From the NCBI GenBank assembly GCA_021927905.1, contig BLLK01000045.1, positions 3,286,001 to 3,350,000 of the forward strand: DNA of 64,000 nt, read 5' to 3'. Made by a program: the position numbers and the translations under genes. The stretch's first letter is position 1; every line of letters begins with the position of its first letter. Shown here piece after piece: positions 20,207 to 31,892 of the stretch. The notes beneath the pieces are model-generated. The model did not search any database, had not been told where the DNA came from, and saw nothing but the letters and a program-made list of their open reading frames with translations. Origin of the DNA: Chaetoceros tenuissimus. Lineage: Eukaryota > Bacillariophyta > Thalassiosirophyceae > Chaetocerotales > Chaetocerotaceae.

Positions 20207-21451
20207 ATGTCCTCTGATATCTCAATCATTGAGATTCTTGATAGTAGTAGTGAAGACGAGTCTGAATCGGAGACCAAGAATGATCAGAAACCTGATGAAA
20301 AGAAACTAGACCTAGAGGCAATCGCTCCGACATCAGTCCCATCTATCAATATTGATTCAAATCCTCAAGATGCTTCTATGCCAGATTTAGACGATGCAAA
20401 AGGCGACGTTAATAATACTGAAAATAACGACAAGGAGAATGATTCCAGTAGCAACTCGTCAAATGAGGACGAAAGTGAATCTACGAATCATGGGCTTGCT
20501 TTCATTCCACCGTTTGGTAAATCATATATGGATATTAATACTGATTCACAGGAGAATCAGCAAAAGGTTATAGATGCTATTCAAGTCATGATGAAACGAT
20601 ATGATGTACCAATCAATTGGAATACATTTCGACTACACTATCGGAAACTTAGTTCCAGATATGATGGAACATCATTGGAAAAGTTTATTCAAAATTATTT
20701 GAACAAGGTGGAAGAAGATGCAAACCTAGAGTCATGTTCAAGTAAAAAGAGAAACACTGTCAATCTGATTACGCCTACTAGACGAAGTAAACGGTATAGA
20801 CGACAGAATAAAACTTTGGATAAGACCATTGATATCAAAAATGATTCAGAAGAAGGGCAAAAAAAGGTTATAGATTCCATTCGAAAATTGGAAGACAAAG
20901 GTATCAAAATTACCTATGAAAACTTTCGAGTACACAATCGTGAACTTAGTCTTGATTATACTAGACGCTCGCTTGAAAAGTTTTTATATGAACACCGAGT
21001 AGATGACAGTGGATCTAGTTCATGCTCTAGTTACGGTAGTTCTAGTGAAGATGAAGATGAGAAAAGTAATATAGAAGAAAGTGACAGTGCTTCTTCAAGT
21101 GGAAAGTTGCAGATTGATAAAAAAGGAATTTTGAAACAGGAGAAGATTGCCAAGAAGGAGAAAGAGTATTATGATGCAGAGACTTCATTAAAAGAGTTCT
21201 TATTGTCGGAAGTGATGTTTATCGAACCTCCATATAGAAATGAAAAAGTTGATGAAATGTTTCTTGCAATCGCAAATAACTTGAATAAGGATGGGTTCCA
21301 CTGTCCACAGATACTCAAGTCACTACGTACTATTCCCACTCTCGAGGTAAATGCTTATTTGGCTAAACTCGGTATGAAGTTTGGGCATAGGCTCATGTTT
21401 AAATCATGGTTGAGATCACCTGAAGAGCATAGACACTATATCAACGAGTAA
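20207..21451 (+). CDS. Repeat protein A with SIM-like N terminus
   Basis: 414 residues. The ATG at 20207 is preferred to an in-frame one at 20114 because the paralogue at 22904 begins at the equivalent place. The N terminus, 'ISIIEILDSSSEDE', is a hydrophobic core followed by acidic/Ser residues, the shape of a SUMO-interaction motif. Two repeats of about 50 residues follow (about 114-166 and 214-263), each reading QKVID-I ... NFR-x2-[YN]-R-x-LS ... SLEKF. A C-terminal domain (about 326-405) has ILKSL and 'MKFGHRLMFKSWL', somewhat like a SAM-type helical bundle. Acidic Ser-rich linkers and basic KKR patches suggest the nucleus. I do not recognise the repeat. Confidence 0.75.
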   Translation: MSSDISIIEILDSSSEDESESETKNDQKPDEKKLDLEAIAPTSVPSINIDSNPQDASMPDLDDAKGDVNNTENNDKENDSSSNSSNEDESESTNHGLAFIPPFGKSYMDINTDSQENQQKVIDAIQVMMKRYDVPINWNTFRLHYRKLSSRYDGTSLEKFIQNYLNKVEEDANLESCSSKKRNTVNLITPTRRSKRYRRQNKTLDKTIDIKNDSEEGQKKVIDSIRKLEDKGIKITYENFRVHNRELSLDYTRRSLEKFLYEHRVDDSGSSSCSSYGSSSEDEDEKSNIEESDSASSSGKLQIDKKGILKQEKIAKKEKEYYDAETSLKEFLLSEVMFIEPPYRNEKVDEMFLAIANNLNKDGFHCPQILKSLRTIPTLEVNAYLAKLGMKFGHRLMFKSWLRSPEEHRHYINE

Positions 21452-21519
21452 CTCATGAATATCCTAAAAATAATAACTTTTATTTATTTCACAAAGTATT
21501 AGTAGATATATCTAATCAA

Positions 21520-22904
21520 TCAAGTCTCTTTCAACCATTCTTTAAACATCATCAAATGCCCTTTCTTCATTGAAATTGTTGACACGAGGTATTCATCTAG
21601 CCTAGCTTCACTCTTGAGAGATTTCAAAATGGTTGGAGTGTTGAAACCTTCGTTGTTAAATTTTTGGGAGTATGAAACAAACGTAGCAACCAGATCTTCA
21701 TTGCGGTCTTCATTCGTCAGTTTCATTACTGTTGTCATTAAAAATTCAGCAAGATGATCTTCGGCTTTTGCAACCACTTGTTCTCCTGTCTCTGCGATTA
21801 AATTATCATCATCAGCTTCTACAGCATCATCCCCCTCCAAGTCATTTTCACCAGACAAAGATGCTGGAAGTTCTTCAGCAAATCTAACTGGGGCTCGAAC
21901 AGATCTTTGTGGGCGTCCTTTCTGAGGTGACTTATCACGGCGTTCTTTTGGCGAACTGACTCTCATCTTCTTTATTTCTTCCGATAATACTTTTCCGATT
22001 GATTTTTGTTTGTACTTTGAATATAATTCTGGATAGTAAATTTTGAAGTTTTCCACGGTTGGCTCTACTTTCTCCTTATTCTTCAATTTATGAAGTGCTT
22101 TTATGACCTAGCAGAAAATGAGAAAGGTTGGGCTTTCAATTATTCGTCTCTGTATTCAAGTTGCTTTTACACACTTACCTTTTTCCTTCCTTTCTCATCG
22201 TCACTGAGTAACTTTTGCAATACTTGCTTTGGAATGGATTTATGATCATCTTGTGTCGCTGATGTCTTCTTCTGATCTCCTTCCTTTTCTTTATTGGTGA
22301 ATCTTTTGATCCTAGAAGCAATCGAACGCCCATCATACTTTGAACAAAGGTCTGAATATTGTTCTTTAAAATTCTCCAAGTCCAAAGTAATCCCATTCTT
22401 TTTCATATCTTGAAGGGCGATTCGCACTTTTCGTTCTCCTTCTTTATCTCCGTCGAGTATCTTTCTTTTAGTTCCACTTGTAGACGCACGCATAGCGTTT
22501 TCCCGAATAAATAGAGTCAGGGACTTTGCTGTGTACTTTGAAGCATGATGCGGATACTCCACTCTAAAGTTATCATAGTCCACTGTAAGATTCTTCTCTT
22601 TCATACTACTGACATCCACTAAAAGCTCATCTAATTCATTCCGAGTACAAGATCTTACATCAAACTTGGCTGTTGTTTTATTTTGGATCAAGTCGTGCCT
22701 GACACTAACTTTATTGCCTCCAGATAGACTGGAACTAGGTATGCTAGTAACGGCAGCTCTGTCAAAGTTGGATGCCCTCTGATTATTTTCCTCAGATTCC
22801 ATTTTTGTTGAAGTTCCTTTTTGACCAGCCACTTCTCTATCGTCTTGGTCGTCGGCTTCGTCGCCGCTACTCAGTTCAATTATGTCAGATGTTTTATCTA
22901 CCAT
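21520..22904 (-). CDS. Repeat protein B, inverted paralogue of protein A
   Basis: Two exons, 22904..22179 and 22107..21520, with a 71-bp intron between codons; 437 residues. It starts with 'SDIIELSSGDEADD', again SIM-like. It has three repeats of the same unrecognised ~50-residue unit (about 88-138, 154-204 and 235-285): a hydrophobic helix, [VI]-x3-NF[RK]-x2-Y, then SKY-x3-S-I/L. The C-terminal domain (about 360-437) matches protein A: 'ILKSL' and 'MKKGHLMMFKEWLKE'. The intron splits the third repeat. Convergent with gene A, 68 bp between stops, so the pair arose by inverted duplication. Probably nuclear; function unknown. Confidence 0.75.
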
Positions 22905-23269
22905 TGTTGGGCACTATGGCAAAATGAATAAGAGTAAACCTCACATGTAGCCACTGCTACTGCATTATACATCTCTCACATTCTGTTTCAGCACCCTCAC
23001 TTTTGATACGTGCACCTCAACTGCCTCTTGGTAGCTGACATTTTTCGACAGAGAATGAAACATGGAAAGAGTCGAAATTTTTAGCCTGTGTCAATTTTCA
23101 AAGAAAGGAATTGAGAGATCGTTTAAAAGGTGAGGAGCTTTTCATGTTTCCTTTTCCTCGGCAGAACTAAAACATATTGATTTTGATTCAATTCTAGTTT
23201 AGTATTGATCACTCAACATTGTTTTCCCCACGTGAATTGTGATAGCCCGCGCTAAACTCAGTCATCTAG
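22905..23269. other. Intergenic, no gene seen
   Basis: 365 bp between the start of repeat protein B and the stop of the MYND/TPR gene. AT-rich, without repeats or RNA genes that I can see. Confidence 0.4.
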
Positions 23270-25408
23270 CTAAGAAAATATCACTGCGGAATCGCATTGG
23301 ATTCCAACAGGGCATCGTTTATGATTCGCAGCATTCATACAACCTTGACAACAGAACCAGCCAATTACACATGTCTTGCAGTTTACAGCGCTATCACTTT
23401 CACAGCTTCTACCACAGTGATTACATCCCATGATTGCTTCATACGGATAGGTCGAAATCACTCGGCGTACATCATGTTGGTACTTATCATAGAGCTTGAT
23501 GAGCAGTCCCAAGGCATGATTGCGTCGGAAGATAGTATAGAGTCCAACAGAACCATCTAGCACTTTACCTTCTTCGATATACTTGTAGTACTTATCTTTT
23601 TCGTCCTTTGGACAAGCATCTGTGAAAGCCATAGGCTCATTCATTCTCCATCCATCTTCTTCAGGCACCATGATGCTAAGCTCTCCTTGAAATAGATCCG
23701 GAAAGATGTTTCTTTTCTTTAGATCAGATACTAGCTCCAAATGCTCTTGTACTCGTGCATTTGTATTGTTGACCCATTCATGAACTTCATGTAGCAAAAA
23801 ATCATCAAAGTGATGAGAACATGCTCCAGCACATTCACATTTACCGGATAAAGTCTCGATGTTGTACTCAAAAAGACCATGCCCTGAACCCGGATTGTTA
23901 TTCAAAGCAGTAGCGACAAATTTGAAACTAACTTGATTACGAGCAAGAGTCTTATTGGTAACTTCTAGTAGAGCATTTTCACGTTGCTTCGGTTTGAGTC
24001 CATGCCACCACTTTGCAAAAAACTTGCCATAGGCTGAATCTAACTTCCTGAGAGCCTGCAATAGTCTATAGGTTGCATGAGAAGCACTGACGATCTGATC
24101 GAGGGGCTCCTTAGCCTTGAGATCCTCTGGGTTTGGAGCCTTTTCGCCAAGAGAAAGATTTTTCAGAGGATCTAAACGCACAGATGGCTGATCAATAGCA
24201 TCCTTTTCTTCTTCAGATTTAGTGGTTGCAATCTTACAGTAGCTCTTGTGTTCTTTCCAATCCTTCACTTGACATTCACGGCTGCAGTAGCTCACCGACT
24301 TGCAACGTGCACATTTCATCAATTTGCTTCCATCATCTTGTTCCTGTTTACCACATGTAAGACAAAGATGTTTCTTATCTTCATTTACAACCTCCATAAC
24401 TTTCAAGACACTGTCGCCACTCTCTGACTTTGTTGCTGCCAATTTATCCAAGTCTTCACGCATCTTGGTTGCAGTAGGATCCGTTCTTAACTTTTCAAAT
24501 TCAGATTTCAAAAGAGAAACAGAGGGGGGTTCTCTATAACTCTTTTCTCCGTAAATTTCTTGTTGACGAATTGAAGCTTGAATAGATTTCTTGTAATATT
24601 CTTTAGCTTCTGCCAAGGTCCCCAAGGTTGGGTCTCGAAGTGTTGTAAGCGCCAGCCAAGCATAGGATACTTCCATTGCTCTACAATCAGGATGACTTTC
24701 TTTTACGATACGAAGATATTCTCTATGTACAACTCCATTATTCTTCATATTGTTACTAGCCCACAAACTTGCTCTTGCATCTCGTGCTCTTGTATAACTA
24801 GGATCGCATTTGAGCGAAGAAGATAAATCTTTGATGGCCCTTTTCATATTTCCCAAGCTCATTTGAAAAGAAGATCGCAGGTAATACAATACAGCTCTCG
24901 TCAAACAACCACCCAATATACCACTGTCTGGATGTTCAATAAATGGTTGCTTTTCTAGTACACCAATCAACCAGTCAATACTCTTGACAGCCGCAGCAAT
25001 CATGGTTTGTCCTTCACCCGGGATATGTCCTAAATACTGACCAAGCATAACTTTAATCACATTACTTCCTAAGCCGACATGATCTAGTTCAACCAACTTG
25101 TATAAAAGCATAGCGTCCACCACCAACAGTTGAAGTTCCTCCGAAGAACCAGGTGGTAGCATCGGCACGAAATTGACACTTCGTCCATCTAATAAAAACG
25201 CTGTTGCAATTTGAGGGCAGGCTGCTTTTAAATCTCCATCTCTTGCATTTTTGACTCCGATTTGAAAGATGTCAGAAGCTTCATCCAGATTCAAAGCTTC
25301 AGGATCACTTGTTTTCGGAGCGAGAGGTACATGTCTGTACTGATGGAGATTGTTGACATCTACTTGACTCTTTGTTCGCATTTGATTGGTCCATTGTTTG
25401 CGACTCAT
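23270..25408 (-). CDS. TPR and MYND-finger protein
   Basis: 712 residues, one exon. Residues about 170-217 look like one or more TPR helices (AIKDLSSSLKCDPSYTRARDARA). Residues 349-391 are a MYND zinc finger with its full Cys/His set (CLTCG ... CARCKSVSYCSRECQ ... HKSYC). The C-terminal 45 residues hold a second Cys-rich knuckle (CNHCGRSC ... CKTC ... CCQGC). MYND fingers bind proline-rich peptides in partner proteins, so an adaptor role is likely. There is no SET domain or other catalytic motif. Diatoms carry many such MYND proteins with no known role. Confidence 0.85.
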   Translation of the reverse strand: MSRKQWTNQMRTKSQVDVNNLHQYRHVPLAPKTSDPEALNLDEASDIFQIGVKNARDGDLKAACPQIATAFLLDGRSVNFVPMLPPGSSEELQLLVVDAMLLYKLVELDHVGLGSNVIKVMLGQYLGHIPGEGQTMIAAAVKSIDWLIGVLEKQPFIEHPDSGILGGCLTRAVLYYLRSSFQMSLGNMKRAIKDLSSSLKCDPSYTRARDARASLWASNNMKNNGVVHREYLRIVKESHPDCRAMEVSYAWLALTTLRDPTLGTLAEAKEYYKKSIQASIRQQEIYGEKSYREPPSVSLLKSEFEKLRTDPTATKMREDLDKLAATKSESGDSVLKVMEVVNEDKKHLCLTCGKQEQDDGSKLMKCARCKSVSYCSRECQVKDWKEHKSYCKIATTKSEEEKDAIDQPSVRLDPLKNLSLGEKAPNPEDLKAKEPLDQIVSASHATYRLLQALRKLDSAYGKFFAKWWHGLKPKQRENALLEVTNKTLARNQVSFKFVATALNNNPGSGHGLFEYNIETLSGKCECAGACSHHFDDFLLHEVHEWVNNTNARVQEHLELVSDLKKRNIFPDLFQGELSIMVPEEDGWRMNEPMAFTDACPKDEKDKYYKYIEEGKVLDGSVGLYTIFRRNHALGLLIKLYDKYQHDVRRVISTYPYEAIMGCNHCGRSCESDSAVNCKTCVIGWFCCQGCMNAANHKRCPVGIQCDSAVIFS

Positions 25409-25927
25409 GTTTTAATTCTTAATTCTCTTAAACAGGTATTTGTAAAAGAGTGACAGGGAGGGTTACTGATTGAATGCTCCTTTCTCTAAATATACAAGTA
25501 AACTATGTTTGGGAAAGGATTTTGCCTGTGTGGCCACTGTTGATTTCTGAAGATTTCTCTCGCAGGTCATGTCATCCGCACACATGTTTGCTTTCTTACC
25601 GTACTAGTACTTACATATTAAAGTCGTACTATGATTCATAAACATGTCTATTAAAAATAGCTTAAATGCATCAATTGTTTCCAGCTCGTCTATCAAGAGA
25701 CATCGACAGTATCATTGACGAAGGTACGCATTTCCTTATTTCGAAATAAATTTATGAAAGTATGATAATAGACACCATAGCATTTTTATACTACGATTAC
25801 TATGGATTTATATTTTCTATATTATTGTCTTTCTCACGAAGGCCCTATGGTATGGTACTCTCCTGAATATCATCAACCTAAATTATCAGCAAATAGAAAT
25901 AATATAATACCTAAAATATTCAGCAAT
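25409..25927. other. Intergenic, no gene seen
   Basis: About 520 bp between the MYND/TPR gene start and the SNF2 gene stop, both on the minus strand. No repeat or motif stood out. Confidence 0.4.
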
Positions 25928-28900
25928 TCATGCATTTTCAAGCCGCGCATTCAAGGAGCAACCAAAGAGGGCAGCTAAACGTTCCAATCTTTGCATAGAC
26001 TGGCCTTGGAATTCATTTTCCTCTTCTTCGACGCGCCTTTTCTTCTTAGGCCGTTTCAATAAAGCTTCTTCATGTAGAAGAGAACTTGTACCATCCAATT
26101 GTGTAGGTAGACTAGGACCATCAGCTGCAATGGATCTACGATTGCTCAAGATTCTTTCCTCTACTGTTCCTTGAATGATCAATCTCTTTACTGTAACTGG
26201 TCTAGTCTGACCAATTCTATGGATTCTATCAATTGCTTGCTCTTCAATCGCTGAATTCATTGGAGCATCCATTAAAAAGCAATAGTTTGCTGCCATCAGA
26301 TTCAATCCCGCTGCACCAGCTGTATATTCGAAAAGTTAGAAAAGATATGAACTTATTAGCTATTTCGAACTAGCATGACAAACTTACCTCTCATTGAAAG
26401 AAGAAGAACTTTGGTCTTTGGATCATTGGTGAAATTTCGAATAGCATCCGCTCTTTCATGCTGCTGCATGTTTCCATCTACGCGCGCAAAAGGAACAGAT
26501 CTTGAGAAAAGCTCTTGACCAGCAATATCCAATACACCCAAAAATTGAGAAAAGACTACACACTTGTTGGTTGAATCTTTACGCATCATCTCCTTGATCT
26601 CCTCCAAAAGGCGAGCAATCTTTGACCCGACTCTTCTTTGAGATTCATTCCATGCATCCAAGAAGTCTGTATCAAGTTCAGAGCAATATGCTCTTTGCGT
26701 TCTTTTCTCTTCCACAGACAACTTTGGATCACAACTACGCACATCGTCAGCTCCAGTCACTGAAGTTAGAATGTCTTTAGTGGAGAGATGAAAACCATTC
26801 ACGTCCATATCTACCGATGAATCTTGAGCAGGCAACTTTTTGTCAAAATCGTTTCCAACGATAACCACCTGTCCAGCTTCTTTAGCATCACCAAGCAAAG
26901 TAAGCTCACTTTTCTTGAAATTATCACGGCATGTTGGGCAAGAACCAACTGGCTCTCTTGTTCCAGACGACGCAGGGAGGACTGTGAGAATACACTCAAA
27001 ACAAAAGGAATGAGCACAAGGTGTGAAAGCTATATTTTTCTCTGTTGCAAGGTCTAAACAAATTGCGCATTCAATAGCTTCGATTGCACCTTCATGAATA
27101 GATAGAATTTGTTCTCGCATTCTTCCACGAGCTGAAACCTTTGCTTTGGTCTCAGCTTCCTTGAGAATATCAGCTCTTGTTATATCACCATTCTTTTTAC
27201 GGGGAACTTCCACAGGCGGGTGGCTAAGGTTTGCCCATTTCTTCTTTTCCTCAGCTCTCTTCAAATCCTCGCTCAACTTTTGCATCTTATCCAAATCAAC
27301 CAAACTTGAATGTGCACTTGCTTGCCTCGCTGTGAACATCATTGCAAGCAATTCAATATATTTTCCTAGCACTGCTTTTGGGCCATCAAGTCGCAACTGA
27401 ACAAATCTTTGTTGATTACGATTCTCGATGTAATCATAGACTTTCTTTTCACAAGAAGACCCAAATGGGATCAGCAATGTCTCCATCTTTCTGGGAGGTA
27501 AGGACAAAAGAGACTTTCCATTCGAAACGGTCTGTTCCTTTGAATGTCTAATTACAACATGAGATAGAAGAGATCTCAGCACTTGCAATCCGTCTAGATT
27601 GTGCTCATTGTATGGTGTTTCAATAGATTCTTTCCAAAAGTCTGGTCTACAAAATTGCGGTACTCGCAAGAAACGCAACTAGGAAAACGTTAGAGTAATT
27701 CCCTCAGAGAAAGAGGCAAATCTATTAATGCTGCCAAGATTACTCACCTGACCGTAAAGATCTTGCAAAGAATGACCCACTGGTGTTCCAGTCAAACAAT
27801 ACCTGTGACTCGCGGCCAACGTTGCTAATTCATTTTTGATCTTTTCACCGCTGTTATTATAGTGACTTTCGTCCAAAAGGATTCTGTGAAAATGAATCCT
27901 TTTCAGTTTCAGCAGAAGTGCCTTTCCTTTATTTTGTAATAGAAACGTAGACGCAATGATAATGTCCTTCGATGCAATTTCTTCTATACTTTGAGTTTCA
28001 TCATTATGTAGAGTGAGAACAGACATGAACGGAGCAAATTTTTCAACTTCTGACTGCCATTGACTACATAAGGTCATTGGTGCTATCACGAGAGTACCAT
28101 TAGACAAAAATACTTTCTTCACATTTGGACAAATATATCCAAGTGGCGAAATTGGAGCCAGGTACTCAGGATGTGCGATTTTCGCAACGTGCTCACGAGG
28201 AAGCACTCTCATTTTCAGAGGTGGCGGAGAAGCAACAACGAGTGACAGAGCAATGATCGTTTTACCTAAACCCATCTCCTCTCCAAGGATTCCGAAACTT
28301 GGACGATTTCCAAACTGATACGATGCACTTTTTTGTTGTACATCAGTCTTATAGTCGAAAATATTCTGTACTATAGATCCTGTCAAATTGCAATAATAGT
28401 AATACGATCTTGTAGAGGAGTCAGCATCAAATGTTCTAAAACAAGACCAGATCTCCCCTGCAGATCCTAAACCTGTAGGGTTCTGTTCCTTGTCGATCAT
28501 CCATTTGAGAGAACACTTCTGATAGTCACGAAGTTCTAGCCCACGATCAGCCAAAGCCTTAGGAGTTTCGACAGCAGGTTGATTCTCGATAGGATAATTG
28601 CAATCTCTAACGAGCTCACTTAGATCAAAACATTTTCGAACTACACTTTCGTCTTCACCACCCATACCGCGAGTACTCACACTATTTGGTACAACTGGTT
28701 TAGATACTTGTATGTAGGCATTTCTTGGATCCCGCAAAAGAATTGAAATGAGCTCTCGCTGAGCATTACGAACACTAGAAGCTGTACGTGTCAAATTGAT
28801 TGGTAGAGTGTCGTCTCTTTCCTTACTGAAAAGTTTGGAAGTCCCGAACAAGTAATATTCTTTGCCACTCTCCACCTCGAAGTTAGCAGTATAGTTGATA

Positions 28901-30930
28901 TCTTCTATAGGAATAACCAAGACCAACTCGGTAGGCTCTGTCAAGAGATTGATGTACAGTATGTCAGCAGCAGATAATGTGACAAGACCTAGGAACAATG
29001 GCCTATCATTTTCTCTTTCTTTGTATTGTTTCTTGGTTTCAAATGGTAATTGGCACTCTCCTTGCAAAGCAGCAAAGTCCAGAAGTAATCCATTTTTCTC
29101 CTCAGTACAATAATTTTCATGCAATCGAAGCTCTTCCTTCGCATTATTCACCAGCTCCTGCTTTTCCTCTACTTCTTCTATATTTTGTCGCAAACGTTCA
29201 TGAATGGTTCGCAGTCTTTCATATTTGTCATATCTGTTGGATCTAGGTGCTGTCTGATATTCATGCGCTGCTCTATCATAGTCTTGCCTCGATTCCACCG
29301 CAACATCAATTGCACGGTCTAGTTCAAGTTGCAGACTATCTCTCCTTGAGGTCAAATCCACACGTAGTACTTCTTGATTCATTTCCATCTGTCGGATAAG
29401 GCACTCCTTCTTGGATGCTAGAAACCTATTCTTCCTGTAACTAGCCAGAGCGGAAATAGAAGCAATCTGACTTGGTAATTCTTCCATTTCGGGCAACGAA
29501 GGGACACAGAATTTAGGATCCTTCTCCAACTGCTCTTTACGTGCTCGTAAGATCTCAAGACAGTTCTCACAAAGCCAATCTCCAGTTGGAACAGATGAAA
29601 GACCAGCACAACTCAAATGCATTTCCAAATCACACCCATCACATAAAAGCATTTCATCGGTATCACCTTCCTTCTCCTTCTTTTGACATTTCGAACAGGT
29701 AGCCAATTCATCCAACCCTTCCATTTCCACATCAATCAATTTCTCCATCTTCCAATTCGAACATTGATGAGTAGGAATCCGAATAATGGTATTACTCCTA
29801 AAAGCGACACAACCCTGCACACCATACTTTTGTACATTGAAATCAATCCTTGATAAAATCTTCCAATCCTTGATTCCAAGTTTATTCGCTATAGTCTTGT
29901 AGGTATCATTATTTTGACAAATGTAATATGCACGCTGTTTACACAAATACCCCTGTCGTGGCATTTCTTCTAGTGCAACATGTGGCAATGTAAGAATTTG
30001 GATAGATTTCTTTGGTTTGGGAAGGTATTCCTTGTAGGAAATCTTTTTATGCTTGGGAAGTGATTTATTTTGTTTCTTGATTTGTTTCACTTTTTGAGCA
30101 TTTTCTTGTTCCTTTTTGAGGTTTGGATCTGTGTAGTTTGGTATCAGGAGTGTCATGTCTTTGGAAGTGACTTTTGCTTTTGGTTCAGGTTTTGCTGGTT
30201 CTGCTGGTTTTGCTGTACTAGATTTTCTAAGGACAGTCTGTTTCGTGGATTTGGCTTTGTTTTGAGAAGATAAAGTCAGTTTCGATGCTACCAAAGGCTG
30301 GGACAATGGACCGGTCGCCATGATTCCCTGTGGCATTTCTACATGACTTTGAAGTGTAACTGAAGCAGTCGAGTTTTGATTTTTTCCTTGAGTCACTTTC
30401 AATGCCGATGTAAGACTCGTTACACCATTTGCAGTAGAGCCTTTATCAGTACAACTTTGTACCTCACCAACAACTCGCTTGACACATATAAATCTAGTTG
30501 TATCCATGGAAGATTGAAGAGCTGTAATCACATCTTCAATCTCTTTGATTGGCACCTTTCCAATACGAATAATGACATCATTGACACATAAATCTGTTTT
30601 CTCGGATGACTTTGAATGAATACAGACTCCTCTTTCATCTTTCCTTAAAGTGACTCCAAGTGTACCGGGAGGAACTTGTATCACTTCATATGTCGTCTTT
30701 TGTACAGAGCTTGCTGATGTTGTTGATGTCTCGCTTGCTGGTACTGATGCTGCTGTATCTTCTGATACAGTCGAATTGCTATTCTCAATGGAAGATGATT
30801 GTTCATCAGGAGTAATGGGTGCTGATTTCGTTGTATGAGTTGACACATCCAGATCTGCCTTGGAAGGTGTAGAAGAAGATGATTGCTGGCTGTTGCTGCT
30901 CTCATCTTTGACTACAGACGAAGTTTCCAT
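25928..30930 (-). CDS. SNF2-family helicase with PDZ-, LysM-like, PHD and RING domains
   Basis: Three exons, 30930..27748, 27678..26388 and 26319..25928, with introns of 69 and 68 bp; 1621 residues. Order of domains: Ser/Thr-rich head; PDZ-like fold (about 80-152, PPGTLGVTLRKDERG); basic linker; LysM-like segment (about 333-387, YYICQNNDTYKTIANKLGI ... IIRIP); PHD finger (about 411-458, CSKC ... LLCDGCD ... WLCENC); coiled coil; SNF2 ATPase with 'GEEMGLGKT' (about 883-890) and DESH (about 1020-1023); RING (about 1265-1312, CAICLD ... CAHSFC ... CPTCR); helicase C (VVFSQF ... AGAAGLNL ... DRIHRIGQ). RING inside SNF2 is the RAD5/RAD16/HLTF/SHPRH arrangement, so a chromatin-remodelling or PCNA ubiquitin-ligase role in DNA-damage tolerance is likely. 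The LysM-like and PDZ modules are unusual. Confidence 0.9.
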
Positions 30931-31892
30931 GGTTCAAATGATGACAATTCAAATGCAATGCTTGAATGTGCAATGAATCTTTGCTCTTTCAAGTAATGAC
31001 AGAGTGATGCTATTGTGGAAAAACAGGAATTGAAGCATCCATCTCTTGTCAAAAATCATCAGAGGGAGAAGAAGAAGAAATGGCGCCATTTTCAATCTCG
31101 TGCAAGATTGACTCAGAAAAGGCCTAATTTCCTTTGTGCGATAACGGAGAATCGGAGAAACGGAAAAACGGAAAAACGGAAAAAGGATGATGATTCGATT
31201 CTTAAGGAATGTAGGAATAGGAATGGGATCTTGCTTAAGGAGAGAAATGAGTTTTGTACGTACCATACTTGATAATAAGTGCTTCGAATGATACAATTCT
31301 TCCTCATACGTTGTCTTCCTCCTACAACTAGCTAATTTTATGTGGCCTTCCTCTAGCTAGCCTCTAGTCAAACAGAATGTGATCTACGAATATGATCATC
31401 AATCATTATTGTCCGTAGCTGTCTGTAACTTCTTCTTCAGCATCATTTTTGGAACGTTCTCATGTTCTCATGTTCCTCATAAGAGAACCAGTAAGTGCGT
31501 TATTATGTACTAGTATTGTCCTAGGTTCTCACCAGATGTCCAAAATGAATGAAGCACATTGTGCTTTGAAATATGTTTCAATCATTTTTATTAATTATAT
31601 TTATCATCAAAGTAGTACTCAGTCAAGATACATAAAATCAATATTATTATCATGGCCTTCATTTCAATTTAATTTCCATCATGTCGTCGCTTTTTATTTA
31701 TTTGTAATAATTCTTGCTTTCTGATGTAAGGAATGCACGGAGAAATTTAATCTTGTATCGGAGAATTTAAAAGCCATCGGAGGAATGCAGCCTTCCTCTA
31801 AATACTAATTATTGTGCAGACCGTCAACAAAATCACTTCAGAAAAGCAACTCATCACAATTCTTCATCAATAAAAAACCTATCCTAGAGAAA
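30931..31892. other. Intergenic, contains short CGGAAAAA tandem repeat
   Basis: A 960-bp gap between divergent genes. 31146-31188 has about four tandem copies of an 8-9-bp unit (CGGAAAAA / CGGAGAAA). Weak small frames at 31015 and 31449 have no recognisable content. It should hold the promoters of the helicase (minus) and the protease (plus). Confidence 0.5.
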
